A DNA stretch of 59,662 bases from Candidatus Desulfovibrio kirbyi (lineage in GTDB: Bacteria > Desulfobacterota > Desulfovibrionia > Desulfovibrionales > Desulfovibrionaceae), in contig BLLL01000008.1 of NCBI GenBank assembly GCA_013374015.1, positions 1-59,662 on the forward strand, read 5' to 3'. The position numbers were made by a program, and so were the translations under genes. This document shows, one piece after another, positions 50,778 to 59,662 of this stretch; within the stretch, counting starts at the first letter, position 1; every line of letters starts with the position of its first letter. The notes under the pieces were generated by a model, which made no database searches, had not been told where the DNA came from, and saw only the letters and a list, made by a program, of their open reading frames with translations.

Positions 50778-51501
50778 GGAGTTCCCGCCTCAGCGTTCCC
50801 GCATTCAAATTGAGAGATATTTCCCCCTTCACTGCCAGTGAAATTTCACCACGTTCCTCAGAAACCACAAGGGCAACAGCATCGCTCTCCTGCGCGATTC
50901 CCAAGGCCGCGCGGTGACGGGTGCCGAAATTTTGCTCCTCAGCGACTGCCAGGGGCAGAATACAGGCGGCCGCCACAATCCTCCCTTCACGAATGATCAC
51001 AGCGCCGTCGTGCAAGGGCGCTTTGGGGTAGAATATGTTCATCAGCAGTCTGCTGGAAAGCTTGGCGTCCAACTGCACGCCGTCACGCTTGATCATGTCC
51101 CCGAGCGGCATGCCCCGTTCAATGACGATAAGCGCGCCGATACGCATACGGGCCATCTCCGAGCAGGCTATGATGATTTCTTCTATTCCGCTCTGCTGCA
51201 GCACACTGCGCCGCAAGAGACGGCGCGCACCGATTCTGCCCAGGGCATGCCTGATATCTGTCTGAAAAATAACGACAATAAGGATAAACAGAGAGCTGAA
51301 CACATGCGCCAAAAGCCAGCTCAATGTGTACAGACCAAAATATCCGGCGGCAAAATAGAGCGTGGTCAGCACGCCTAGGCCGACAAGCACCGCCATCGCC
51401 CGGGAACCACGCAAAAGCTGAATGATCTGATACAGCAGAATACTCACCAGCAGTATGTCCAGGACATCGCGCCATCCAAAGGCTATAATACTGTTAAGCA
51501 C
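50764..51501 (-). CDS. cdaA: Diadenylate cyclase CdaA
   Basis: CdaA makes cyclic di-AMP from two ATP at the membrane. The 245-residue protein has three N-terminal helices, then the DAC domain with DGA at 165-167 and GTRHR at 193-197. GTG 51501 (LNSIIAFGWRDVLD) has AGGTGG upstream on the minus strand. The frame is open further but overlaps folP and is not conserved-looking. The operon is folP-cdaA-cdaR-glmM. Confidence 0.93.
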   Translation of the reverse strand: MLNSIIAFGWRDVLDILLVSILLYQIIQLLRGSRAMAVLVGLGVLTTLYFAAGYFGLYTLSWLLAHVFSSLFILIVVIFQTDIRHALGRIGARRLLRRSVLQQSGIEEIIIACSEMARMRIGALIVIERGMPLGDMIKRDGVQLDAKLSSRLLMNIFYPKAPLHDGAVIIREGRIVAAACILPLAVAEEQNFGTRHRAALGIAQESDAVALVVSEERGEISLAVKGEISLNLNAGTLRRELHEIF

Positions 51502-51509
51502 TGCCCACC

Positions 51510-52319
51510 TCAGCACGCCGGAAGTGTGTCGTATTGTTTCGCGTTGCGCAGGGCGGCGGCAAGCGTCAGGCTGTGCCGTGCGCCTGCAACCTCGTGCACA
51601 CGATGCCAGAAAACGCCCCGATCCCACAACAGGGCTGTCGTCACCTGCGTTGAAACACCCCGCGCATCCGGCGCAAGCCCAAACAAACCGCCAAACATGG
51701 ATTTCATCGAAAGCCCCATAAGAACCGGCCTGCCAAAGGCAAGCCAATCTTCAGGATGCGCCAGCAATTCCATAGTATGACTCAATGTTTTACCAAATCC
51801 AATACCCGGGTCCAGCACAATGCGGTCTTCCGGCATCCCCGCTCTGACAAAGCGCGTTAACGAACGCTCAAAAAAAGTCATAACTTCACTGCGTACATTC
51901 TTATAACGAGGGTCACGCTGCATATCCCAAGGGCGCCCTTGGCTGTGCGTCAGCACATACCCCGGCTTGTACTGTGCAAGAATATCCAGCAGGGCAGGGT
52001 CAAACGCGCAGGCCGAAATATCATTTATCACCGACGCGCCCAACGAAAGCGCCGCAGCCGCCGTTTCCGCATGGTATGTGTCCACGGAAACAACCGCGCC
52101 CGGGGCATTATGTCGTATGGCAAGCAACACCGGCAAAAGCCTGGACAGTTCTTCCGTCGGAGCCAGCTCAACCGCGCCCGGGCGGGAAGACTCCGCCCCC
52201 ACGTCCAGAATGTCCGCGCCCTGATCAAGCAGGCGCAACGCGTGGGCAACCCTGTCTTCAACCGCGGCATGGGGAGCGCCGTCATAAAACGAATCGGGCG
52301 TCACATTGACGATACCCAT
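51510..52319 (-). CDS. folP: Dihydropteroate synthase, with missing conventional start
   Basis: FolP joins p-aminobenzoate to pterin pyrophosphate in folate synthesis. The TIM-barrel motifs MGIVNVTPDSF, DVGAESSRPGA, INDISA and DPGIGFGKT are intact. The only conventional start is ATG 52319, which falls on the M of MGIVNV. However, the frame upstream of it encodes VWRTRCGRALHTPAPFGL, matching the short N-terminal strand that family members have before MGI. No ATG, GTG or TTG is in frame there; CTG or ATA would be needed. So either a shortened protein or an unusual start is used. Confidence 0.9.
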   Translation of the reverse strand: MGIVNVTPDSFYDGAPHAAVEDRVAHALRLLDQGADILDVGAESSRPGAVELAPTEELSRLLPVLLAIRHNAPGAVVSVDTYHAETAAAALSLGASVINDISACAFDPALLDILAQYKPGYVLTHSQGRPWDMQRDPRYKNVRSEVMTFFERSLTRFVRAGMPEDRIVLDPGIGFGKTLSHTMELLAHPEDWLAFGRPVLMGLSMKSMFGGLFGLAPDARGVSTQVTTALLWDRGVFWHRVHEVAGARHSLTLAAALRNAKQYDTLPAC

Positions 52320-52381
52320 AAGGCCAAAAGGCGCAGGCGTGTGCAGCGCCCGCCCACAGCGCGTGCGCCATACCGGGTACT

Positions 52382-54259
52382 CTATTTTTCGACCTCGGCA
52401 TCGGGCGAATCGGACACGTCCGGCTCAAGCGTAAAGTCCTTTTCTCCATTTGTTTCCATCGGCGGCAGTTCCTTGTTGTCCATAAGCAGATTCAGTTCTT
52501 CTCCTGTAAGCGTTTCCCTGTCAAGCAATGCCCGCGCTATGCGGTGCAGCATTTCCTCATTGTCCTGAAGCAGTGTACGGCAGCGGTTGCGGGCTTCCTC
52601 CACAATGCGCTTTACCTCGGCATCCACCAGCTTGGCCGTGTCGTCGCTGTAGTGCTTGTTCTGCACCCACTCGCGTCCGATAAAAATCTCCTCGCCGGTT
52701 TCGCCTATGGCAAGCGTGCCGACAACATCACTCATGCCCCACTCGCAAACCATTTTTCGCGCCATGCGCGTAACCCGCTCAATATCATTGGAGGCTCCGG
52801 TAGTGATATCGTCAAAAACCAGTTCTTCAGCCACGCGTCCGCCTAGAAGCACCACAAGGGAATTGCGCAGATAGGTGCGTGAATACCCGTGCCTGTCTAC
52901 TTCAGGAAGCTGCATGGTCACGCCAAGGGCGCGACCGCGCGGAATGATCGTGACCTTGTGCACAGGGTCGGCGCCCGGCAAAAGCCTGGCAGCCAGTGCG
53001 TGCCCCCCCTCATGATAGGCGGTGATCTTTTTTTCCTCTTCAGACAAAATCAGGCTGCGCCGCTCACGCCCCATAAGTACCTTGTCTTTCGCGTATTCAA
53101 AATCACGCATTTCCAGCTTTTCTTTCTCAAGTTTCGCAGCTTGCAACGCGGCCTCATTGACAAGATTTTCCAGATCCGCTCCGGAAAATCCGGGCGTGCC
53201 CCGGGCAAGAACTTCCAGGTCAACCTTATCGCCAAGGGGCGTGCGTTTTGTATGCACTTCCAGAATACGGCGTCTGCCGCGCATATCCGGCGTGGGCACA
53301 ACCACCTGCCTGTCAAAGCGTCCGGGGCGCAAAAGCGCGGGGTCCAGCACATCCGGCCGGTTTGTGGCAGCAATCAGAATCACCCCTTCATTGCTTTCAA
53401 AACCGTCCATCTCTACAAGAAGCTGATTAAGGGTCTGCTCCCGCTCGTCATGGCCGCCGCCAAGACCCGCGCCGCGCTGACGCCCTACCGCGTCAATTTC
53501 GTCGATAAAAATCAGACAGGGGGCGTTTTTTTTGCCCTGTACAAAAAGATCGCGCACCCGCGAGGCGCCCACGCCGACAAACATCTCCACAAAGTCTGAA
53601 CCGGAAATGGAAAAAAAAGGCACGCCGGCTTCTCCGGCAACAGCGCGGGCAAGCAGCGTTTTTCCCGTGCCGGGAGGACCTACCAGCAGCACCCCTTTGG
53701 GGATACGCCCTCCAAGGCGTGTGAATTTTTTAGGATTTGAGAGAAATTCAACAACTTCAAACAATTCGTCCTTGGCTTCATCCACGCCGGCCACATCCCC
53801 AAAGGTAACGCGGGCGCTTTCCTGATTCAACATACGCGCCTTGGAACGACCGAAACTCATGGCCTTGCCGCCACCGCCCTGCATCTGACGCATAAAAAAT
53901 ACCCAGACGCCAATCAGCAAGAGCATGGGGAACCACGAAATCAGCACAGTCATATACCACGGCTGGTCATCAGGCGGCTCGGCCTTGATTTCCACTTTTT
54001 TGTCTATGAGCCTGTTTATAAGACCGGAATCCTGCGGGGCATACGTCTGCATGATCCTGCCGTCGGCAGACCTGCCGATAAGCGTGTGTCCCTGAATGGT
54101 TACGGACAAAAGCTGTCCGCTGTCCACACGACTTAAAAATTCCGTATACGGAACACGCTGCACGCCGCTCTGCGGCTGCTGAAACATATTGAAAAGCATA
54201 ACCATTGCCAGGACAATAATTGCCCAAAGCATTATATTGCGACTGACCTGATTCAACAC
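52382..54259 (-). CDS. ftsH: ATP-dependent zinc metalloprotease FtsH
   Basis: FtsH degrades misfolded or regulated membrane and cytoplasmic proteins. The 625-residue protein has two N-terminal helices flanking a small periplasmic domain, an AAA+ module (GPPGTGKT, Walker [14 protein letters not shown] region), and the protease motif HEGGH near residue 416 with a third ligand downstream. GTG 54259 has GGAG upstream. It heads the ftsH-folP-cdaA-cdaR-glmM-galU operon, a common order in Desulfovibrionaceae. Confidence 0.96.
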   Translation of the reverse strand: MLNQVSRNIMLWAIIVLAMVMLFNMFQQPQSGVQRVPYTEFLSRVDSGQLLSVTIQGHTLIGRSADGRIMQTYAPQDSGLINRLIDKKVEIKAEPPDDQPWYMTVLISWFPMLLLIGVWVFFMRQMQGGGGKAMSFGRSKARMLNQESARVTFGDVAGVDEAKDELFEVVEFLSNPKKFTRLGGRIPKGVLLVGPPGTGKTLLARAVAGEAGVPFFSISGSDFVEMFVGVGASRVRDLFVQGKKNAPCLIFIDEIDAVGRQRGAGLGGGHDEREQTLNQLLVEMDGFESNEGVILIAATNRPDVLDPALLRPGRFDRQVVVPTPDMRGRRRILEVHTKRTPLGDKVDLEVLARGTPGFSGADLENLVNEAALQAAKLEKEKLEMRDFEYAKDKVLMGRERRSLILSEEEKKITAYHEGGHALAARLLPGADPVHKVTIIPRGRALGVTMQLPEVDRHGYSRTYLRNSLVVLLGGRVAEELVFDDITTGASNDIERVTRMARKMVCEWGMSDVVGTLAIGETGEEIFIGREWVQNKHYSDDTAKLVDAEVKRIVEEARNRCRTLLQDNEEMLHRIARALLDRETLTGEELNLLMDNKELPPMETNGEKDFTLEPDVSDSPDAEVEK

Positions 54260-54496
54260 TTTCTCCAGTGCGTTTCAAAAAAAACACGCATCCTGACGCT
54301 GTCCATGGTATACTAAGCCTCTCTTGCGCAATTGGCAATGATTTGCATGAAAAAAATAACGTCCCGGAGCGTACCAAAAAAAATCAAATTTTTACATAAA
54401 ATTTTTCTAGAACATTTTTCTCTCTGGCGTTATCATTACAGACTAGCCTGACGCTGATGACAGGCAAAATGGCAACATCTTTTCAAAGCAGTGCCC

Positions 54497-55447
54497 ATGT
54501 CGATATTTGGACTGAAAATTCACAATGTTGGACAAATCTCCTATTATTGTGGCCCCCCTGCCCTCAAACAGGGCGACCATGTTCTGGTTATGGAAGATCA
54601 AAGCCTGATGTTCGCGCTTGTAACATCCGGCCCTTCCGAAACCCTGCACGGCATGGAAGCGCATGACCTGCCGAACATTCTGCGCCAAGCCACACCGGAA
54701 GACATGCAAACCGAGCGGGAAAACGCCAAACTTGCCCGCAACGCCCTGGCGTTTTGCCGTCAGAGCATCAGCCGGCGCGCTCTGGATATGAAACTTGTGG
54801 ACATGGAAATTTTTTTTGATCGCACCAAGCTGATTTTCTATTTCACCGCGCCCGCGCGTATTGATTTTCGCGAGCTTGTCAAAGACCTTGTGCGCGAATA
54901 TCACACCCGCATTGAACTACGTCAGATCGACGTACGACACGAGACACAGATGGTCGGCGCTCTGGGAAACTGCGGCATGGTGTGCTGTTGTCGCCGTTAT
55001 TTGCGCAAATTCGCGCCGGTCACCATTCGTATGGTAAAGGAGCAAAATCTTTTTCTCAATCCGGCAAAAATTTCCGGAATTTGCGGCCGGTTGCTGTGCT
55101 GCCTGTCCTATGAGCAGGAAAACTACGGCAACTTTCACGCGCAGTGCCCGCGCCTCGGCAAAAAATATCAGACAACTCAAGGCTGTATGAAAATACTGCG
55201 GGCCAATATGTTTCGCTCTTCCGTCACCGTGCTGACAGAGCAAAACGAAGAAGGCGAACTCCATCTGGATGAATGGCTGGCGCTGGCGCCACAGCGCCAC
55301 GAATCGCCCGCGCACGAAAGCACCGCCGAACTGGAACATCGGGACATTGACGAAGCGCGGGACGATTTGTCGGTTGACATGCTTGACAACGGGTACGCCG
55401 ACCCGCTCCACAGGGGCCACAAATCTCACAAAAAAACCACAGACTGA
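54497..55447 (+). CDS. ricT: PSP1-domain protein RicT (YaaT)
   Basis: RicT belongs to the Ric complex, which in Bacillus controls RNA processing; its function in deltaproteobacteria is not known. The 316-residue product has the PSP1 domain, with a cysteine-rich region GNCGMVCCCRRYL and GICGRLLCCLSYEQ that binds [4Fe-4S]. The last 80 residues are acidic, with His and Glu repeats, and variable. ATG 54497 (MSIFGLKIHNVG) is chosen; GTG 54491 is two codons earlier. It is directly upstream of metG. Confidence 0.9.
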   Translation: MSIFGLKIHNVGQISYYCGPPALKQGDHVLVMEDQSLMFALVTSGPSETLHGMEAHDLPNILRQATPEDMQTERENAKLARNALAFCRQSISRRALDMKLVDMEIFFDRTKLIFYFTAPARIDFRELVKDLVREYHTRIELRQIDVRHETQMVGALGNCGMVCCCRRYLRKFAPVTIRMVKEQNLFLNPAKISGICGRLLCCLSYEQENYGNFHAQCPRLGKKYQTTQGCMKILRANMFRSSVTVLTEQNEEGELHLDEWLALAPQRHESPAHESTAELEHRDIDEARDDLSVDMLDNGYADPLHRGHKSHKKTTD

Positions 55448-55471
55448 TCGCCTGACCAACGGAGCCGCCCT

Positions 55472-57034
55472 GTGAAACAATTTTTCCTGTCCACCCCTAT
55501 TTACTATGTGAATGCAAAACCGCATCTGGGTCATGCCTACACCAATATTGTGGCTGACGCCGTAACGCGCTTTCACAGGCTGTGCGGAGAAGACGCATTT
55601 TTATTGACCGGCACGGACGAGCACGGCGACAAGATTGCGCAGGCCGCTGAAAAACAGGGCATGTCTCCAAAAGATTTTGTGGATTCTGTCAGCGCCGAAT
55701 TTCAGGAACTTCTCCCGCGACTGAATATTGCCAACAACCGCCTTGTCCGCACCACAGATGACGCGCACAAGCGCGTTGTCCAGACCTTTCTGCAAAAAGT
55801 CCATGATGCCGGCGATATTTATTTTGCGGACTTTGGCGGGCACTACTGTTACGGCTGCGAGCGGTTCTACACTGAAAAAGAACTGGAAAACGGCCTCTGC
55901 CCCCAGCACCGGACAACACCGGAATTTCTCAGCGAAAAAAACTACTTTTTCCGGATGTCAAAGTATTTGCCCTGGCTTGCCGAACACATCGAAAAAAATC
56001 CTGACTTCATCCGTCCTGAGCGTTACCGCAGGGAAGCCCTTGCCATGCTGGAATCAGGCGCGCTGGAGGATCTGTGCATTTCCCGTCCGAAGTCGCGCCT
56101 CACTTGGGGAATTGAACTGCCTTTTGACAAAAACTATATCTGTTACGTCTGGTTTGACGCACTGATCAATTATATCAGCGCGCTTTCCTGGCCTGACGGC
56201 GCTGACTACGCCCGCTACTGGCCGGGCGAACACCTGGTGGCAAAAGACATTCTCAAGCCTCACGCCGTATTCTGGCCGACCATGCTCAAGGCAGCCGGCC
56301 TGCCGCTCTACAACCACCTGAATGTGCACGGATACTGGCTTTCACGCGCCACAAAAATGTCAAAATCATTGGGCAATGTTGTTGAACCTGAAGACCTGTG
56401 CGCCCGGTACGGCCTGGATGCTTTCCGCTATTTTTTGTTGCGTGAAATGCACTTCGGCGCTGACGCAAACTTCAGTGAAACCGCCATGATCGGTCGCATC
56501 AACTCCGATCTGTCGAATGATCTCGGTAATCTGTTCAGCCGCGTCCTTTCAATGCTGGCAAAATATTATGACAGCCGCGCGCCGGAAGAAAGCGGAAAGC
56601 GGAAAGCGGACGATACGGCGATCGCGCAACTCTGCGCCGCCGCGCTGCAAAATTATGTCCAGCTTTTCAGTACGATGCAGTTTGCCCTGGCGCTGGAAGC
56701 GCTTTGGGAACTGGTGCGTGGTCTCAACAAATATGTGGACAGCCAGGCGCCCTGGGCGCTGTTCAAACAGGGCAACACCGCAAGGCTTGCCACAATTGTG
56801 CTCGTTCTGCTCACCGCCATGCGCAAAATTGCGCTCTGCCTCTGGCCGGTCATGCCGGAGACGGCGCACCGTATGCTTGCGCAGCTTGGTCAGCGCACAC
56901 AGCGGAACAGCGCGCCCGTGGAATCGCTTGAAGCTGAAATCACTTCTTTTGAAGGGCCAGCAGCCGGCACGGAGCTTGCGCCGGCGTCAAACCTCTTTCC
57001 GCGGATAGGTGTAAAAAATCTCAGGAGTCCCTGA
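55472..57034 (+). CDS. metG: Methionyl-tRNA synthetase, short form without C-terminal tRNA-binding domain
   Basis: A 520-residue class I synthetase. PHLGHAYTN is the HIGH motif, CYGCERFY and CPQH form a zinc knuckle of the Met-tRNA type, and KMSKS appears as ATKMSKSLG. It ends FPRIGVKNLRSP, where many deltaproteobacterial MetG continue with a linker and a Trbp111-type EMAP domain of about 110 residues. The stop lies in the 3' end of the convergent bioB (14-base overlap). Either this lineage has the short form or the tail was deleted. GTG 55472 is the start. Confidence 0.95.
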   Translation: MKQFFLSTPIYYVNAKPHLGHAYTNIVADAVTRFHRLCGEDAFLLTGTDEHGDKIAQAAEKQGMSPKDFVDSVSAEFQELLPRLNIANNRLVRTTDDAHKRVVQTFLQKVHDAGDIYFADFGGHYCYGCERFYTEKELENGLCPQHRTTPEFLSEKNYFFRMSKYLPWLAEHIEKNPDFIRPERYRREALAMLESGALEDLCISRPKSRLTWGIELPFDKNYICYVWFDALINYISALSWPDGADYARYWPGEHLVAKDILKPHAVFWPTMLKAAGLPLYNHLNVHGYWLSRATKMSKSLGNVVEPEDLCARYGLDAFRYFLLREMHFGADANFSETAMIGRINSDLSNDLGNLFSRVLSMLAKYYDSRAPEESGKRKADDTAIAQLCAAALQNYVQLFSTMQFALALEALWELVRGLNKYVDSQAPWALFKQGNTARLATIVLVLLTAMRKIALCLWPVMPETAHRMLAQLGQRTQRNSAPVESLEAEITSFEGPAAGTELAPASNLFPRIGVKNLRSP

Positions 57035-58016
57035 AGCCTATTGCGGAAAGCATTTCCAGATCCTGTTCAAGAGGATTGTTTTTACAGACAAGATAGTCTC
57101 CTACCATTACACCGTTGGCCCCCGCGGCAAAGAGCAGCGTTTCCCAGCGCCCCAAAGTATACGTTCTGCCGCCGCAGATCAGCACGTCGCGCCACGGGTG
57201 CATCAGCCGCAAGAGCGCCACAATCAGCAACGCTTCTCTTGACGGGAGTTTAGGCGCATGCTCCAGAGGCGTTCCGGCATGGGGCCGTAAAAAATTGACG
57301 GGCAGCGCGTCCACATCCAGCGCGCGCAGCGTTTCAGAGAGTTCCAGCCTCTGTTCCCAGGATTCCCCCAGTCCGAAAATGCCGCAACAACACACGCGCA
57401 GGCCTGCGGCCTTCGCGTTTTTTACTGTTTGTTCACGAAGTTCCAGAGAGTGTGTGCTGCAAATTTTTGGATAAAAACTGCGCGCTGTTTCCAGATTGTG
57501 GTGGTAACTCGTCAGACCAGCCTGCTTCAGCATGACGGCCTGTTCCGCGCTGACAATGCCGAGCGACGCGCACAGTTTGATTTCCGCAGTGGTTGCGATT
57601 TTGGCGATTGATTCGCAGATGGCGTCAAAATCACGCTCTGTGGGACCTGCGCCGCTTATTACAATGCCCATATAGTCAATGTTGTGCTTCGCCAGCAGAT
57701 TCGCCCGTTCCTCAAGTACGCGCGCATCCACAAGAGGATAGACCGGAGCGGCGGTTTTGTAATGGGCGGACTGGGCACAAAAGGCGCAGTTTTCCGCGCA
57801 ACGGCCTGATTTGGCGTTGATGATGCCGCAGGTGAAGGGTTTTGGCGGTTTGTCCCGCTGCAAGGCGATCAGGCGCGCCAGAGCACAAATATCCAGCAGG
57901 GCGTTCGGGTGCGCCTGCGCGTATCCAAGCAGAGATGCCGCTTCGGCGGCGGAAATGCCCCCACTCCGTGCATTCCGGACAAGATCGTCAAAAGTGTGTC
58001 GCAGAGATTTTTTCAT
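57021..58016 (-). CDS. bioB: Biotin synthase
   Basis: BioB inserts sulfur into dethiobiotin. The 331-residue radical-SAM protein has Cys73/77/80 (CAENCAFC) for the SAM cluster and, later, the conserved Cys and Arg positions of the auxiliary [2Fe-2S] cluster. ATG 58016 is preferred because GGAGAG lies about eight bases upstream; ATG 58034, six codons earlier, has none. No BirA-type operator is evident in the 130-base gap to lpd. Confidence 0.95.
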   Translation of the reverse strand: MKKSLRHTFDDLVRNARSGGISAAEAASLLGYAQAHPNALLDICALARLIALQRDKPPKPFTCGIINAKSGRCAENCAFCAQSAHYKTAAPVYPLVDARVLEERANLLAKHNIDYMGIVISGAGPTERDFDAICESIAKIATTAEIKLCASLGIVSAEQAVMLKQAGLTSYHHNLETARSFYPKICSTHSLELREQTVKNAKAAGLRVCCCGIFGLGESWEQRLELSETLRALDVDALPVNFLRPHAGTPLEHAPKLPSREALLIVALLRLMHPWRDVLICGGRTYTLGRWETLLFAAGANGVMVGDYLVCKNNPLEQDLEMLSAIGFRDS

Positions 58017-58150
58017 GGATTTATATCTCTCCATATCTGTAGTAGTTTTTCAACTTACCGGCAAACGTCTGATTTTTACTCTGCAAGCATTCCCCTGTTG
58101 GCTGCCGGTGTCAGCAGGGCTTCCACATCCGTAGATGTTATAGGGGAATG

Positions 58151-59566
58151 TCACAGCCGTCGGGCGGCCTCGAAAATGCCTTCAGCCAGTGTGGGGTGGG
58201 CATGAATGGTATTGAGCACATCGTTGATGCCGGCGCCCATTTGCAGCGCCAGAGCCGCTTCAGCGATACTGTCCGTAGCGTGCGCGCCGGCTATGTGGAC
58301 GCCAAGGAGTTTTCCGCTGGACTTGACTGCGACCAGCTTGAAAACGCCGGCAAGCGCCCCCATGGCCTGCGCCTTGCCCAGCTCGCGAGCCTGAAACAGG
58401 GAACAGACCACATCATAGCCCCTTTCCCTGGCCTGCTCCTCTGTAAGCCCCACATCCGCGATTTCCGGAGAGGTGAATATCCCGGACGGCACAACGTCGT
58501 AGTTCACGGATTTTCTGGCGCCAAGACAATTTTCGGCGGCGATGTCTCCTTCAAAGGCGGCCATGTGCGCCAGCATGATTTTTGAGGGGCCAAGGACATC
58601 GCCCAAGGCGTAAACGCCGGGCACATTTGTCCGCAAAAATTCATCGGCAAGGACGTATCCGCGACTGTCCGTGGCGATTCCCGCCTCCTTCAGTCCGAGG
58701 CCGTCGGTATCGGGAACGCGCCCTGCCGCGACGATGACCGTTTGGGCGGAAAGCACGCTTTCCTGTCGGGCCGCCTGGGGCAGGCTCTCCGGCGGCAGAA
58801 ACGGAGACGGGCCAAGCACGACCTCAACCTGATTTTTTATGGACCTGGCTTCAGTGACAACGCGACACAACTCCAGGCCGATGCCCGCCTTTTTCATTTC
58901 CCGCTGGAGGAGTTTGCTCATTTCCACGTCCACGGAAGGCACAGGCAAAACACGTGGAAGCCCCTCGACCAGAGTGACCCTGCTGCCGAATGTCCGGAAA
59001 ATAAAGGCCAGTTCAGCGCCGATGACGCCAGCGCCGACGATAATCAGTGAAGACGGCACGCTGCCGATGTTCAGCGCGTCGTTACTGTCCAGAATCTGCT
59101 TGTGGTCGACAGGCAGGGCGGGCAGGGGCAAGGGGCCAGAACCTGCGGCGATAATAACCCTGTCGCCCATGATATCCTCGACGCGGCCTTCGGCGTTGGT
59201 GACCCTGACAAGCCCGGGGTCAACGATTTTTCCCCGTCCGTGCGCGCATCTGATCCTGAGCTTCGCGCACGTTTTTTCAAGGCCGCCGCGCAAGGTGGCT
59301 ATCACCTTGTCTTTCCGCGATAATATGGCGGGCAGATCAATGCCGATGCCGGAAAGCGATATCCCGAATTCCCCGGCGCGGCAGACGGTTTCCAGAACCT
59401 CGGCGGACGCCTTGAGTGTTTTTGTGGGAATGCACCCACGGTTCAGGCATGTGCCGCCCAGATGACCCGACTCGACCAGCGTTACGGTACCACCCAGCTC
59501 AGCCGCCCTGAATGCGGCGCTGTATCCGCCGGGGCCGGCACCTATGACAATAATGCGCGGTTGCAT
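58151..59566 (-). CDS. lpd: Dihydrolipoyl dehydrogenase (E3)
   Basis: A 471-residue flavoprotein that reoxidises lipoyl groups of glycine cleavage or 2-oxoacid complexes. FAD motif VIGAGPGGYSAA, redox-active Cys40/Cys45 in GGTCLNRGCIPTKT, the NAD motif IVGAGVIGAELAFI, and the C-terminal HAHPTLAEG with the catalytic His. ATG 59566 has GAGGAG upstream; GTG 59572 would be too close to it. The last 90 bases of the window upstream show no gene. Confidence 0.95.
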   Translation of the reverse strand: MQPRIIVIGAGPGGYSAAFRAAELGGTVTLVESGHLGGTCLNRGCIPTKTLKASAEVLETVCRAGEFGISLSGIGIDLPAILSRKDKVIATLRGGLEKTCAKLRIRCAHGRGKIVDPGLVRVTNAEGRVEDIMGDRVIIAAGSGPLPLPALPVDHKQILDSNDALNIGSVPSSLIIVGAGVIGAELAFIFRTFGSRVTLVEGLPRVLPVPSVDVEMSKLLQREMKKAGIGLELCRVVTEARSIKNQVEVVLGPSPFLPPESLPQAARQESVLSAQTVIVAAGRVPDTDGLGLKEAGIATDSRGYVLADEFLRTNVPGVYALGDVLGPSKIMLAHMAAFEGDIAAENCLGARKSVNYDVVPSGIFTSPEIADVGLTEEQARERGYDVVCSLFQARELGKAQAMGALAGVFKLVAVKSSGKLLGVHIAGAHATDSIAEAALALQMGAGINDVLNTIHAHPTLAEGIFEAARRL

Positions 59567-59662
59567 GCTCACTCCTCGTATGTTGCCTGATGGATAGGGA
59601 AAGCTTATTGACTGGGAATGTGGGGATCGTGATCAGGGAACCCTCGCCAAACTGAAGAATCG

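Noticed and set aside
57021-58034. bioB start at ATG 58034
   Set aside because: It lacks a ribosome binding site, whereas ATG 58016 has GGAGAG at good spacing.
1-59662. CRISPR array or rRNA genes
   Set aside because: No regularly spaced direct repeats and no rRNA-like sequence were seen in the window.

Overview
The window reads as the chromosome of a Desulfovibrio-like sulfate reducer (Desulfovibrionaceae, Desulfobacterota). The clues are a DsrMK/Tmc-type membrane redox pair (a b-type cytochrome subunit next to an HdrD-like iron-sulfur/CCG subunit), the order ftsH-folP-cdaA-ybbR-glmM-galU, a class 1B dihydroorotate dehydrogenase (pyrK-pyrD), a five-gene Mla lipid-transport operon, and protein sequences that look Desulfovibrio-like throughout. 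Core genes are fairly GC-rich and tightly packed, with many 1-4 nt stop/start overlaps. Short broken genes are scattered between them: DraG-like, AlkA-like, bactofilin-like, DUF1848 and integrase remnants. This suggests a lineage losing genes, possibly host-associated. 'Candidatus Desulfovibrio trichonymphae' or a relative is a guess that I cannot test here.

Layout. 1-4719: an AT-rich accessory segment with a large fused nuclease/N6-adenine methyltransferase gene and gene debris, lying against the 3' end of tRNA-Glu(CTC). 4720-7170: tRNA-Glu, a possible small gene, rlmE, yebC, ruvC. 7187-7951: an AT-richer patch in which an intact ogt is flanked by truncated draG-like and alkA-like starts. 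7983-15421: gltX (minus), then pyrK-pyrD, a GNAT acyltransferase and NAD-dependent reductase pair that resembles bacterial ceramide synthase/reductase, and an ABC-F ATPase. 15441-17544: thiamine thiazole genes thiS-thiG-thiH (minus). 17751-19774: surface-carbohydrate protein. 19769-21062: metal-dependent hydrolase and ubiX. 21509-24050: membrane redox pair. 24320-31292: fabD, argS, a SPOR protein and mlaEFDCA. 31303-35295: oppD-like ATPase, queC, a small unknown gene, uvrC. 35520-37736: molybdate transporter modABC. 37717-40407 (minus): glycosyltransferase, small exported protein, GT21-like glycosyltransferase. 40672-44642: pdxS-pdxT run directly into a zinc/manganese ABC transporter. 44892-47498: tRNA-Ala(CGC) and tRNA-Leu(GAG) face each other across a small AT-rich element with a wrecked tyrosine integrase. 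47530-54259 (minus): galU, glmM, cdaR, cdaA, folP, ftsH. 54497-59566: ricT, metG, and (minus) bioB and lpd.

How the genes work together. Several blocks serve the envelope: Mla for retrograde phospholipid transport, glmM/galU for nucleotide-sugar precursors, the glycosyltransferases, and cdaA-cdaR for c-di-AMP signalling linked to wall precursor supply through glmM. Cofactor synthesis is well represented (thiazole, PLP, biotin, folate, queuosine, and UbiX prenyl-FMN). Molybdate and zinc/manganese uptake supply metalloenzymes. The most unusual points are the two tRNA-bounded accessory segments, the possible ceramide-type lipid pair, the coupling of PLP synthase to a metal transporter, the missing start of folP, and a metG without its usual C-terminal tRNA-binding extension.
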